Assembly: GCF_029867415.1 (NCBI RefSeq)
Contig: NC_081183.1
Coordinates: 141,747,097-141,811,096, forward strand
Direction of reading: 5' to 3'
DNA: 64,000 nucleotides
Source of the DNA: Vicia villosa
Taxonomy: Eukaryota > Streptophyta > Magnoliopsida > Fabales > Fabaceae
The notes beneath the pieces are model-generated. The model had not been told where the DNA came from, searched no databases, and saw only the letters and a program-made list of their open reading frames with translations. This document shows, piece after piece, positions 1 to 12,871 of this stretch. How positions within the stretch are numbered: the first letter of the stretch is position 1; every line of letters begins with the position of its first letter. Made by a program: the position numbers and the translations under genes.

Positions 1-83
1 TGTAGTTTCGTGTTCTTATTTTATTTGATTTATAATCAGGTTTTCTATGGATTGACCAAGTGGATCGTACCCCAATTGCTTTT

Positions 84-178
84 TTGGCCAAAAATCTTTT
101 GGTATTTGGCCAAATCAAGGTTATTCATATTTGGCCAAAAACCTTTTGGTATTTGGCCAAATCTAGGTTATTCGTAAT
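84..178. repeat. Two-copy tandem repeat of about 47 bp
   Basis: Two adjacent copies of a unit starting ttggccaaaaa(t/c)cttttgg and ending aggttattc, differing at a few bases. It lies inside the LTR-like segment. Confidence 0.8.
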
Positions 179-220
179 TTTGTCCATAATTTAATTTTCT
201 AACCCCCAATTTTTTTCTTG

Positions 221-325
<105 letters not shown>

Positions 326-2100
326 CTTCATTATTAACATTATTACTATCCTTTTTTGGAGGTACTTCCTTTGGCCATTAACCTTGTTTTGGCCAAACAA
401 CTTTGCTGGCCACTTTCTCATCATGCACCCTCATGGAGCAGCCACACAGAACCCAGAGCTGAGTTTCTTTTTTTCTCTCCTCTTTTTTTTTTTTCTTTAT
501 TCCTTTCTAAAAACAACACTTTTATTAATTCTTTTTAAAAACTATTTTTTATATAACAACAACTTATTTTTAATAAAATTAACTTCTATTGTTAAGTTAA
601 ATTAATTTTAGTTTTTTTGATAATTATGATTAATTTAATTTAGGTTTGTTTAGTTAATAAAAATAATCAGGGTTACCCTCTCTCCAAAAATTTTGTTTGC
701 CTTATGTCATTTGTCTTGCCTTATTTATTCTATTAACGTGGTTAACTTGCTCCCCATTTGGGGTTTAGCTTTTTTTATTTTTCATTTGTTTGCCTAAATT
801 ATTATTATTTTAATTTTTGATCTGCCACATTATAATTGTTGAGATCTTTAATGCACTAACATTTTTCTTCTTCGTGGCTAATTTTCAGGAGTAACCAAAA
901 TCCTTCAACCATGCACCATACCAATCGAAAAGCTAAGTTTTAATCCTTTTCTTATTTAAATCATTTTACTATTATTTTTTGCCTTACGAATTAAATTAGG
1001 GTTCGCATCCACCGCCAATGAATTCCTCATACACTCAATTCTATTATTTTCCGTTTAATTCTCAGATTTTCTGAGTCAATCGAGAGTTCGAGGAAATCAA
1101 AGCTCAAGATAATTAAATTAATTATTTATCCCTCGCCTTTTTCTGCTTTTTATTTCCCCTTTCCCCGCAGGTGTTTATTGTAATAGCGTAGGAACATTTA
1201 TTTTCTCTGCTTTTAAATTTCTGTATAATATTAATTGCTGTGGTTAGTAATATAGGGAGTGCAACCATGAATTGAATTAGGATAACTAATTACAAGATAA
1301 ATATCTGAATTAACCACCTGATTGTGCCACACACGCACCTTTAGGGTAATCCCTCTAGTTGCCTTGTTGCCTTATTACTGTTGCCTTGTTGCCTTAATTT
1401 TGTTGCCTAAGAATAGTCAAGTCCCTCGATTCCGAGGATACCTAAAGCAAATGTTGCCTTCAAAGTTATTGAAACTCCTTCGAAGTTGTCTCGGTAAAAT
1501 GTGATGATTGTCCCAATTGCTAAGGTATCCTCGCCTGTTGCCTAAAGATATTAATGACTATTATATCCTTCCCTTAGACTACCTGCCTTCTTTATGGTAG
1601 GGATAGTCTTATGGCTAACGATACTCTCGATGACCCGCCCATCCAATTGAAAGACTTCCTGCCCTCTCATGGTATGGATAGACCCTTTCGCCCTGAAAAG
1701 CTAAAAGAACAATTTTCAAAACTTAGGGTAGTTGCTACTAATTGCTTGCTCTAAATTCAAAATCTTTTTCCCACTCTTTTCAAAATCAAATTCAAAAAGA
1801 CTACGCTTATTTACAAGCTAAAGTTCTTCTTCGAAATCTTTTCTATTCACACCCTACTTTTCAAACAATTCAAACATTTTGAAAACAAAGTGAGCTAAGC
1901 AATTAAGAGCCCATGGAAAACCATGGATGCAAAGGGTGCCTTACACCTTCCGTTTGTATAACTTACCCCCCGAACTCAAAATCTTTTTAAAAGGTCTTTT
2001 TCTGTTCTTTTAGCCTTTTTGTTAATTTGGATAAAATAAAAGTCGGTGGCGACTCTTGCTATCCGCAACATTTCTTTAAAAGTCAGTTCACCGTATTACA

Positions 2101-3366
2101 GTGGTGAAACCAAAAAAAGTAGTTGCTCAGCTGTTCAGAACAAGAATAAGACTCTTATACAACAACTAGATCGAATAAAAAAATTTACCTGCATGAGCAT
2201 GGACTTAAAGATCTCGTTAATATTCAATTAGAGCTTGATCTAAATGCAGAACTTTTTTTATCTTGAACGGAAGTGTTTAAGGGATATTTTGAGGGAATTT
2301 GAACGGTTAGATATATATTTACTACAATTTTGGTTTATGCAAGTACATTTTTCAGGTGATGTCAATTTATATTAATTTTACCAATTACTTTTAATCTCAA
2401 GACTCACTTCAAATTTTGACTTTTCTTGGTATGTGGATCGTCTCTTTATTTAAACAAGTAAATCTATTATTTATGGATTCATTGACCCCTACAATATTCC
2501 ATTTAAAGCAACTGTCAAGCGTGATTAAGACATACATATCAAATTGGATAAGTGATTCAAATAAAGTTAGTTATGAGCACCGGATATCCATTGGCAATTA
2601 ATAATTATCTCTCATATGTAGACTTCCCTAATTATGCTATTTAATTTTGTATTGTATGTGACTTAGTAATATATATTTTATGTAGCTTTGTAATTAATGT
2701 GTAATCTTTACATTTTTATAAACACATAGAGTTATGGAGGGAGACAATTTATTGCAAGGTTTTAGAAATAAAAAGCCCAAATTTTTTACCCCTAATGTAA
2801 TATATATTTTGTATGTATTATTTTTAAATATATAAAAGCAATTTGTAAACAAGGTTAAAACTAAGAGGATACAAATGTTGATATTATGTGACAAAACACA
2901 CGTTGAACATTATCTCTATAGGCATTAATGATTTTTACACCATAATAGTTTGTTATAATTTCTAAGTGTTTTTAAATTTTGTTCAATTTATAAATTGTTT
3001 AATGATCAGACACCATTCACAGAGAAAATATATTTGACTTCCGGTTTCGTTGGACTTCTTGCTTCGTTAGGTTTTATAAGTCATGTGCATGCTAATTTAG
3101 TTTTTTGGTTGTTTATTTGTTTATAGACTATTTGATGTAATATATTTTGGATTTTAGTTTTGATGAAAATAATATATAATTTAAGTATATAGTGTGTCAT
3201 TATACTTTTGATGATTAGTGTGTCATTTAATTTCGGTACATAATGTATAATTTTGTTTCACAAATATGTCTTTTAGGAACTATTTCATAAACATATTAAA
3301 ATTGTGGTACCTAAACTATCATTTAGTTTATATTTTATAAAAATACATATTATAATAAAAAATATG

Positions 3367-3465
<99 letters not shown>

Positions 3466-4742
3466 TTTCCCCTTAGTCAAAAGCCTCTAACCGAGGAAAA
3501 AAGTTGGATGCTTTGCAACATGTCACCTAGGTTTCAACTAAGGGGAAGTGGGAGGTCGTCATTCTATAGAGTTATTTTGAGAATGTTGTTGTTAAGAATT
3601 GAACCCATGATCAATGTTATTTTTCAATTCGGTTGGTAGTGGCTCGAGAGAAAAAATAGCGCACTACATCATGCATTACCTCAACCACCCAACCAAGATA
3701 AAAGCCTTTTTTAAATCGAGGTGAATATGATTTTTGTAGTGAATTTTTATGATTGATGTTTGAAATGAAAGCTTGGTTTTTCCTGATAACTAAAAATTGT
3801 AATATTTAGTATAAAATATTTATATTAATCAATAAATATATAAGAATATATTATATCGTAATAATTTTAATTACTTATATTCTAATAATATCTTTAATGA
3901 ATTTATAAATGTTATATTTCTATACATTCTACTTTAATATATTAAGTTGATATTTGAATTTACTTTAGAAAACAATATCCATATTATTGTATGAGTACAC
4001 AGAAAATAATTTAATATTGTTATTGTTGTGAATCTAAGATTGTCTCACTATAATAATAGAAGAGATACATATTTATAATAGCCAAGATCCAACAAATCCA
4101 TACCAAATCCCAAAAATATCTCCTTAATTGTTAGAATAAAATATATTATTATAATCTTATAATATCTATTAAATATTATAAATATCTTATAATATCTCTT
4201 AGACTATTATAAATATATATCTTATAATATCTTTTAGACTATTATAAATGTATCTTATAATATATTTTAGAATATTATAAATATGTTATAATATTTTTTT
4301 ATATTAATTTATATGATCTCCAAATTAATATAAAATATTTTAACATTAATGAATGAATCAATGAACCGAACCGACCGAACCCGATACCCGTAAATCTCTA
4401 GAACCAGATTACTTTTCGGCTTTCTGAATTCTTGACAATCTCAAAATATGTTTTTTTTCTTTTTGTTAACAAAGATTTTAAGGCATATTTCAACAGTTAT
4501 TTAACAATTAATTAGTAGAATTATAAGAATGCACAAAAATGTAAATAGTATTTATAGTATATGAGAAATGGGATGAGAAGAAGTTGGAAATTCATATAAT
4601 CCTTAATACACCTTATAGTTATACAAACGAGTTAAATCACACTACAGTCACAATAGTATTCAAAACATAAAAAATTATTATTCAAGTAGAAACCTAACCC
4701 ATTAGGTCCATTTCACACAACAATATAACAAAACAAACACCT
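2101..4742. other. AT-rich intergenic region
   Basis: I see no gene. It holds an (AT)n run (3377-3462) and, at about 3467-3720, a repeat-like stretch with the inverted motif 'ccccttagt'. The remainder is AT-rich sequence with multiple 'cttataatatctttt'-type direct repeats near 4150-4290. Confidence 0.6.
3377..3462. repeat. (AT)n microsatellite
   Basis: About 43 uninterrupted AT dinucleotides. Confidence 0.97.
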
Positions 4743-7700
4743 CTACAGAAGAACACCCTTAACACTTTGTGGTGGAACCTTCTTCCAAACAACTTTAACA
4801 AGATCAACAAATAACGGAAACTGCGCAGATGCATAGAACGTGACAGGGAGGCAAATGGAAATATATAAATAGAACAAGATACTTCCCTTTGTATATTCAT
4901 CTGTGAGCACAAAGAAATGCCCAGCACAGAAGGAAACAAACATAGAGACAACGGATACAAAGAGAGAACTCAAGCCTAAAAGAAGCTTCATTGGCAAGTT
5001 GAAACGAAACTCTTCGAGTTCTTTTTGAGAAGTAAGTATAGTAAGGAACATGATGAGTGCAGTGACAGAGAAGTACAATCCAATTAATGAAGATATAGCG
5101 AATCCTTTAAATGCAGGTTGTCCTTCTAATGCTGGTTCTCCTGTTTGTTTATTGCCACCAGGTACACTGCCTGATGTTGCAAAGGAGACACCAGCAATAA
5201 GAGTAGCAACAACTGAGCATGAATTTGCTGTGTCGTTCAACCACTTAACACTGTTTTGTAGAAGTTCTTTGTGTTGCTCCTTAAATATTTCACTTGGGAT
5301 ATTTCCTTCTATGTTGACTCTATTATTGAAATTCTCTGGTACTTGTTCTTTTATGTACTATAAAAAAAATATATATTAATGCTACTTAAAATATGTGACA
5401 TATAAATATATAGTGATAAGTAATAACTAAACCCAATACTCTCTTAAGTATTTGAGGTCTCTAGGTAGGTTAGCCACAATTCTTCCGTGACAATTTTGGA
5501 GCTCTCTATTGTACCCCACCTTACCCTAAAAAATGATCCTAATTAAACAATAAATGTACCTTATACCACTTGATTTCCCACGTCAATTGCATGGCAGCAC
5601 CAGATATCCTCCAGGTTTTTTCACTCTTGAATGATGTGTAGGTTTGAAATGATGTATATGCTGCCAAGTGTAAAATGGGATTCTCATTTTTATCAATTTG
5701 TATATTTAGGTGACGAAAGACTCCTCCAGGTATAGATTTCCGCAAAAACTCAATGACAAGCGGTTGCCTGTACTTTACTGCTAAAAGCAATGCATTTTCA
5801 TTGTTAGAGTTAGTTTCATCAACCGCGCTTCTTATATTTGATTGAAGCTCTGACATCATCTCAACTATTCCATGAGTTGCTGCAATCAAATATGCTGTGT
5901 CCTTTACTTCTGTTTTAATATTCTTCAATTCTACGTATATGCCATTTTTTGGTTTTGCCGAAAATATTGTATCTTTTCCATTAATATTTGCTAAATCTTC
6001 CATTTTCTTATTTTCTTTTGTCTCTTTTATTGAGGCATCGCCTGCAAATAATCAAATATTGATTACTTTATTCTTTATATTTTAATCATGTCATTACATT
6101 AATTTTTATTTAGACTTTATTGTAATTTTGGTCCTTCTATTATCCATTTTTCTGGATTATGGTCCCTCTATTTTAAAATCCGGAATTTTAGTCCCTAAGT
6201 TTTAGTTTTTTTGAGGATTTTGATCCCCTGGAAATTCAAAGGCAATTTTAAATGAAATAACGCTCTTATTGATGATGTGTCAGTGTCACTTCAACAGTGA
6301 TTTTTTCAAAAAAACTATTTTTATTTAAGATTTTAGTTGAACATGTCATCAATGTGAGTTCCATTTTATTAAAAAGTTGCCTTCGGATTTGCAGAGGGAC
6401 CAAAACCTATAAAAATTAAAACAAAGGGACTAAAATTCCGAATTTTAAAATAAGGGGACCAAAATCTAAAAAAATGGATAATAGAGAAACCAAAATTGCA
6501 ATTAAGTCTTTTATTTATTTATTGTTATTTACCTCCTTCCTGTGCGTGCTTGATAATCTCGGGAAAATTAAGAATTTCATTTTTCATTTCGTCATCATAT
6601 TTCGTGTCATGTGATGGCTCCTCCCCACCACCCATGTATGACCAAGTAGGTGTTTTCATGAATTCTTTCAAGAGCTGACCACCATATATATGCTTCTTCT
6701 TAATAGTTTTAATTGCTTCTAAATCTGCAAAATTAATTAAGCAAAAGAGCACTTATTGATCGAGTTATGGAAACAAACTTATGTTCACTTGTCCACTATT
6801 AATGTAGACTTAAATCAAAGCATGTAAAATTAAATGTAGAAGCGTTCAATATACATACCCAATAGTGATGGGATATGCCATTTGAATGCTAAATATTTGT
6901 TTCGTATTTTGTATGCCTTTTCTAATTCCTCAACATGGTATATAGGTATTGCAACTTCACTGTTATCACATTTCTCTGCAATATTTACAAGTCATTAGTA
7001 AAAAATTGTGAGCACCATCAAATAACGAAATAACTAACTTTGTTATTTCCATTGATCAAAATTCTTATAAAATGAAAGAAAAATAGACTTAACATATTAA
7101 GCTTAGCTTCCCTCGAACTAAGACAAGTGGTTAAAAGTTATTGTAACTGATCCTATAACTGATTAAAAGTTGTTATAATAGAAAATAACAGTGGAAACTA
7201 ACTACAATACTCCAGGTTTTAAAAAACTATTCGCGACCGCGAATACGGCTGCGACAAAATGGTATTTGTGTCTTCTGATACTATTATTCACTGTTTTAAG
7301 ACTCAGGAAAAAATTGCATACGCCCGCGAAACACTGTTATAATAGTTTACACACCGTTATTGATGAAATATCAAATGGCTTTTGCATAATCAAAATATTG
7401 AAGTTTTGAACAAAATTGTTCTTTTTATTGTAAAAATAAAAAGAAGTAAATACCCTTTTTACAGGAATCATATTTTGTGTAATGTTGTGAGAAATTCATA
7501 ATGCGATGACCGTTATTTGTAACACAACACCAATACGGACCGAAATCGCGAAAACGACAACGCAACCGAAACACGGCTGCGACCGTTTTTTAAAACCTTG
7601 ACAATAATAACTTCATAAATAAATGGAATCAATAATATTTGCCAAAGGAACATGCATACTATTAATAGTTCAGGAATTTCAAAACACTAAAATAATAATG

Positions 7701-10151
7701 CAAAAGTGATCGTAAATACTAGTTCATCAGAAGCTTACCATCCTCTGCATTTTCTGTAGATATAACCTTCTTTCTATACAATTCCATTGTAGTTTTTGCA
7801 TCGTGGCAGCTTATAATAAGACCTTTGACACCAAAATTTTGTCAAGAACATTAAATGATTTTTCATGACATTTGACAAAAAAATTAAAATAATGCAAGAA
7901 AATTTCATTTGGACTTCCAAACTATCTCGTTTGTTCCAATGGAAGGTGGTATGGTGCCCATAAGCCCCAATATTGATGGCTTTCTACATTTTTTTGGTCT
8001 ACAAGGAATGGTGGTTATCATGGTATATTCAGGTAATGTCATGTTTAATAAAGCTTAATGTCCTCCGAATAGAGGAATATTAATTTTGTTAAGGAATATT
8101 GATATGGTGCATATGCCTTTAAATCTCTTCCACTTTTAGGATGATAAGTGAAAGAACCGAACCCAAGACATTATTGTAAGCAAGCTTTTACCACTATATC
8201 AATGTACATTAGTGACAAATAATTCGCATGATTTATAATAATTCGCGTGACAAATAATTCGCAAAATAGATATTCGCTCTTAAAAAAAAAAATTAAATTA
8301 TTTTTTATAATATTCAAAAGTATGTGTAACTTACAGTAGTACAAGATTTTCTTCCACCATGATAGGCTACTTTGACTCTTGAAGGCGGATGTCTTAGTAG
8401 CAAGAATTTCGAGAGGAACGACATCATCTTTGTTCTTCATAAATCTAAGACCTTGGTAGCCATACATTATTATAATTGCCAAATCTGTTGCATAAGATAC
8501 ATAGACTATTATTATTGAGAATTATTTTTATTCCAATGAAATTTAATTGATTATTTTAATTAAAATGATCAAAATATAAAGACAATTGTTCAATGAATGT
8601 ACAATTAGTGCAGTTGTGATTTGCCACAATTGAAACTTATTATGTGGTGAAACTAAAACTGAACAGTTTGTGGATCTAAGAGGTTTCAAAAGTGTGTTTA
8701 AAGGTAACCAACTACTTTCCTTTTTAATTCTCTATATCTTTTATGATATATTATATTAGGCCTTGATAAGGTCATTTTCCGAACCAAGTATTGGAACCAC
8801 AGGACCAACTTATCAGCTACTTCCCTTCAGAAGGACGAGATTCAATGTTGGGTTTGTAGGATGAAAGTGAGAGTTCGTGGCCCGACAAGTTCAGTTTTTC
8901 TCTATACTGATTTTAATATATGAAAAGAAAATGCGAGAATTTTATTTTTTTAATATAATATTTCTTTGAGTTAAATATGTTGTTGGTCTTTATAAAAAAA
9001 TTTATTTTGGCTTTTAGTCTCTATAAAAAAATCGAATTTAGTCCATATAAAATTACTTTTGCACGCAGTTTTAGTCTCTGTAGATATAAACTAAAACTGC
9101 ATGCAAAAATAATTTTATATGACTAAAACTCGATTTTTTTTATAGTGACTAAAAATTATTTTTGGTAATTTTATAGGGCTAAAAACATATTTAACCATAT
9201 TCCTTATTCATAATAATTGTTACATTTAAAAAGTTATTTGTCTCATTTTGTCAATTTAAATTAGCAGTGCAATTTTATTTTTTATTTTCCAATTATGCCA
9301 TCTATTCAATATTATTACTTATTGTTTTCTCACTTATCATTAATGATAATTTGATTACACTAATAGTTTAGTTAATAATGACAATTTGATAAATTTACTA
9401 TTCTTTCTTTTTTATTTATTATAATTTTTTAATCTATGTCCAACAGGAGAGAATAATTTCTTTTGTTAGGTACTTTTAGAAGATCTTTAAAAGAAAATTG
9501 AATATTAAAAACTAGAAAATAAATAAATAAATAAAGTAAGTAAGTAAGTAAGATATAAAGGAAAACTAACCAAACATTTCTTTCTGAATGGCAACATGAA
9601 GGATGCTAGTATTATTCTTATCGATAGCAATATTGAGATCAAGAGGATAAAACTGTTGCAGATAAATATACACCAATCTTTTACGTCCACACACAGCCCA
9701 AAAAAGTGGTGTCTCTCCATTTGCATTTTTCTCTTGAACCAAAGATTTCCTTTGACCTTCTTTTCCAATTATAACTTCACACATCTCAGTGAATCCTCTA
9801 TATGCTGCAAGGTGAAGAGGAGTTGCACCTATATCACTCAGAATTTTCAAACTACTTTCATCTCCATGCACTTCTATCGCGTCTACAAGAAACTTCACTA
9901 CGTCTGTGCGTCCATTGCTAATTGCCACGTGTAATGCTGTTCCTCTTCCCTTGATTTCTATCTTGTGATAGTTAATATCTTCATTGTATTTTTCAATTAC
10001 TTTTTTCCATTCGTCTTCCAATACTAGCTCACGGAACTCCTTAGCTACATAATTTCATTTTGCAACATGCGTTAATTAATAACAAAATGTGGAAAAGCTA
10101 TTGAGTGTTAATTTATAAGTAAAGTTTAGACTTACGTGCGTCTTCTTCCAT
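4743..10151 (-). CDS. Ankyrin-repeat protein with C-terminal PGG transmembrane domain (ACD6/ITN1-like)
   Basis: I reconstructed eight exons: 10151-10136, 10044-9571, 8484-8335, 7822-7739, 6975-6859, 6724-6533, 6041-5560 and 5357-4743. All junctions are GT...AG and keep frame, giving 709 codons without an internal stop. Residues about 30-180 hold ankyrin repeats (GTALHVAISNGRTDVVKFL, ATPLHLAAYRGF, GETPLFWAV). A second block in exon 7 has DTAYLIAATHGIVEMM, ENALLLAVKYRQP and NPILHLAAY. Exon 8 is the PGG domain: an amphipathic segment, then DTANSCSVVATLIAGVSFAT with the PGG motif at about residues 571-573, followed by about four membrane-spanning segments. Known relatives are membrane proteins linked to defence and salt or cell-death signalling; the role here is inferred. 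The 16-nt first exon is short but its ATG is in frame and lies about 90 nt below a TATA box. Three introns carry TIR elements. Exon structure should be confirmed by RNA. Confidence 0.9.
6113..6508. mobile_element. Mutator-like MITE in intron 6 of the ankyrin gene
   Basis: Long terminal inverted repeats: left gactttattgtaattttggt, right (reverse complement) gacttaattgcaattttggt, continuing with 'ggtccc'-type motifs for over 100 bp. A perfect 9-bp direct repeat, ttttattta, flanks it (6104-6112 and 6509-6517), as expected for Mutator-type insertion. No ORF inside. It makes up most of the 491-bp intron, and the right target repeat ends only 15 nt from the intron's 5' splice site at 6532. Confidence 0.88.
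7212..7600. mobile_element. hAT-like MITE in intron 4 of the ankyrin gene
   Basis: Terminal inverted repeats ccaggttttaaaaaac (left) and caaggttttaaaaaac (right, reversed), followed by GC-rich subterminal sequence (cgaatacggctgcgac / cgtgtttcggttgcg). Flanking 8-bp repeats acaatact (7204-7211) and acaataat (7601-7608) differ at one base. The 8-bp size suggests hAT. No coding sequence. Confidence 0.7.
8969..9197. mobile_element. Small TIR element (MITE) in intron 2 of the ankyrin gene
   Basis: Left end gagttaaatatgttgttggtc and right end, reversed, ggttaaatatgtttttagcc form imperfect inverted repeats, with more inverted sequence around 'tttagtctctataaaaaaat'. Flanks atatttctt and atattcctt resemble a 9-bp duplication with one mismatch and a one-base offset, so the exact ends are uncertain. 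I recognise this terminal motif as common in legume introns. Confidence 0.65.
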
Positions 10152-10238
10152 TTCTTAAGATTGAAATGCAGAATGAAAGTGGGTAGTGTTGCTGCTATGT
10201 ACTAGGCAAATATAATCATATAATGCAACCCTAATTGT

Positions 10239-10248
10239 CTTATATAAG
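10239..10248 (-). promoter_or_regulatory. Candidate TATA box of the ankyrin/PGG gene
   Basis: The minus strand reads TATATAAG about 90 nt upstream of the ATG at 10151, a plausible distance for a plant TATA box plus a short 5' leader. Confidence 0.5.
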
Positions 10249-10617
10249 AAAAGAAATGAATCTGATACTTAGGAAAAATATTAAGTATACTCTCTTCTAA
10301 ACACGGGTTTCACATTAGGAGTGTCACTTAGTAATAATATATTTATTCCTTTCTTCAACTTTGCAGCTTTTTAAGTGTGTAATAAACACATAATATGAGG
10401 ACAAAAGCAAAGTGCAATATGTTTATTGCTGAGTGAGACTCAAGCTTAAGTAAAAGCTACTAAATATCTTCCTTTATTCTTTTGGTTTAAAGCAAAAGCT
10501 ACCTTCTAATATAAGGCTTCTAATATCACGTTGTGTAGAATCCAACACTAAAGAACAATAACTTAATACACAAATCTGATACGGAATCGTTGGACATGCA
10601 CGTACGTCAATCATTTC

Positions 10618-10653
10618 CAAACAACTTTTCATTAAATATAATATTATTACCTT
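10618..10653 (+). repeat. 36-bp direct repeat, left copy (mate at 25196-25231)
   Basis: The sequence from caaacaacttttcattaaa to ttattacctt is identical in both places, and alignable similarity extends about 20 bp further with a small gap. The two copies bracket the whole PMD/palindrome/SIRE complex. Confidence 0.85.
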
Positions 10654-11136
10654 GTAATTAAATACATCTAACCATTGTCAACAAGGCTAAGTGCGGCATT
10701 ATTTTCCTTTTTTTTACTTTCCCAAATTAAGTTTATATGCATAAGAAAATCATTAACTACCAACCTGATACTTCCTCTCCTAGAAAAATTAATTTAAATA
10801 ACAAGGTTTTAAAAAAAAATAAACAAAATCTTTTGGGGAAATTTACCAAAGTGTCTAGGTTTGACAGCATTCTCTGGAGTAGGAGCCATTTGAAATGTCG
10901 CATATGTGTGTTTTTTAGGTGTATGCGCCATCTGAGAGGGCGCAAATGTGTTACCCTAATTAGGGTTGTCATATCAGATGACGCCTATGTACAGTTTTAT
11001 TTATTTTTTTAAGGGCAATATGTAATAAACAATAGTGGGAAAAAAGTCGGAAACAAACGATTTCATTAATTTAAACTGACGGATACATTGGAAAACAACA
11101 TAAACAACAACTGATAAAGGAAAAATTAAAATACGA

Positions 11137-12871
11137 TTAGTGTCTCTCATCACCGTAACGCCCGTCGGTTATGCATCTCGGAGCGCGTATATCATGTTGA
11201 GGACGTGTACGGCCGCGAGCCCCACCCGTTCCCCTCTGTGGTTCTTGTTGTGTTTGGGTGGATGGGCCTGGAAGTGTTCCTTCAATAATTTCGGTGTCAA
11301 GGAAATCGTCAAGGCCATCGTAGCGTTCCAGAAGCCAATTGTCGTAAAGTCGGTTACCCAGTCCCTCATAGCTTTGAAATGGTGGTGGAGGAGGAGGTGG
11401 AGCTATGACTTCTAGTTGGTAGCACTCGGCGGCACTTGCACTGCCTTGATAAAAGGAAAATGTTTCGGTTGGTGTTGCGTAGCCATATGGGCTACGGTGG
11501 TGAGAGGCTTGTGATATTAGTGGGTCGCAGCGGTCACTTTCATCCTGTAGACCCAAGTCGGGACTTAGTTGGATTCTTGTGGAACCAGCCTCGTTGTTTT
11601 GGCTGAATGATCTAGAGGAACCTGCCTCTTGGTACTGGGTGGGTCGTATACAGTTTTGGAGAGGTGGTTGAAATAATGGTTGGACTGGGTTTGGTATGGG
11701 CTGTGTTGTTGGTATTGGTCTTGGTGTTGGTAAAGTGGTTGGGACTGAGTTTGGAATGGGTAGTACTGTTGGGAGTGTGTTGTTGGGAGTATTACTGGTA
11801 CTGGGTTTGTTCTAGGTACTGTTGTTGTTGTTGTTGTGGGATGATGTAGTTTTGTCGGCGGGGATCTATTAAGTTGAAAGGGTTTTCCACAAATAAACCC
11901 GGGGTGGTAACAGTTTTGTACCAACTCATATATTGTCTTGATGGTTTCATTTCAGTATCACTAACAGGGAAACTAAGGACATGGTGACTACAATTTTTCC
12001 ACATCCAGCGCCAATCTGGAGTGAATTCCTTCCAGGTTTGGACACTCCATTGATGATTGACTCGTTTCAGGTGCCATTCTCCCAAATCAGTTGGAGGATC
12101 AGGGATACCTTGATGCATCCCGAACTGGAGTTTGACTCAATCACTATGGTCTCTGGATGGCCGTCTTTGATGTCCAAATAGCGGCATCTTCAGCGTTAGG
12201 TTCATGATTGAGTTCCAGATATGGTCTCCAAATAAACTACATGTACAAAACTTAATAATTAAATTAGTCATATAATAAAAAAAGTATGTGAATGATGAAG
12301 CGACTAGAGGAGATACATCCTCCGGTGGTAAGTGATCAAGAAGCTGGTGGTAAATCACGATATTTCCCCTCGGATTTAGGCTGTAGTTCATTCCTTTTAC
12401 ACAAAATCTGAAATGCATTATATATTTGTTAGTTGAAGTAAACCCTAATGATTTTATTTGAATTAAAATAAGATTCAAATACTTAATTTGTTGTGTAGGG
12501 GAACATGTATTCGTCATTGTTTGCAGGGACCAGTATAGGCATTCTCCACCACCCCCACATTTGGACCAAGAGAGCGCATCTATAGAACGTGCAAGAATCC
12601 TTCTTAGTATTCTTACATAGGGATTGATACAACATAGCCAGGACAGCAGACCCCCAACTATATTGACCAACTTTATCAATGTCAAGAAGCAAACGTAAAT
12701 ACATAAAATTAATCATGTTTCTAGTACTTTCTGGAAATAACACGTTTCCAAACAACAACATCAAGTAACACCTTGTTTTTATCGGTTTCATTTGTTCTAA
12801 CGAATTTTCATTCAAATGAAACGCTTTATAATATTCCTTAAGGGCCTTTAGGTTAATACCCTGGCCCCTAG
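11137..12871 (-). pseudogene. Plant mobile domain (MAIN-like) gene, 3' portion, degraded
   Basis: This continues the coding sequence interrupted by the SIRE insertion: the frame resumes directly at 12871. Recognisable PMD features are YSWGSAVLAMLYQSLC, then CALLVQMWGWWRMP at about 12600-12540. A short exon (12411-12327) holds NYSLNPRGNIVIYHQLLDHL. After an 87-nt GT...AG intron (12326-12240) comes IWRPYLELNHEPN. A frameshift near 12140 breaks the reading before GIPDPPTDLGEWHLKRVNHQ, TPDWRWMWKN and PSRQYMSWYKTVTTPGLFVE. The tail (11137-11924) is rich in Q, T, P and S with more frame changes. A stop also follows the 12482 exon end unless it is spliced out. PMD proteins of host genes act in silencing and genome stability; this copy looks non-functional. 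Confidence 0.82.

Larger units (their letters stand above)
10152..10781. other. Intergenic region between the ankyrin gene and the PMD-bearing TIR unit
   Basis: No gene seen. It contains the ankyrin gene's upstream sequence and, at 10618-10653, the left copy of a 36-bp direct repeat that recurs at 25196-25231. Confidence 0.6.

Noticed and set aside
3467..3720. SINE candidate on the minus strand
   Set aside because: gggttcaattctt and ggttgggtggttgagg resemble B and A boxes, but their spacing (about 85 nt) is too long and no target duplication was found.
4694..4960. 88-codon minus-strand frame overlapping the ankyrin gene's last exon
   Set aside because: Out-of-frame shadow of the PGG-domain exon.
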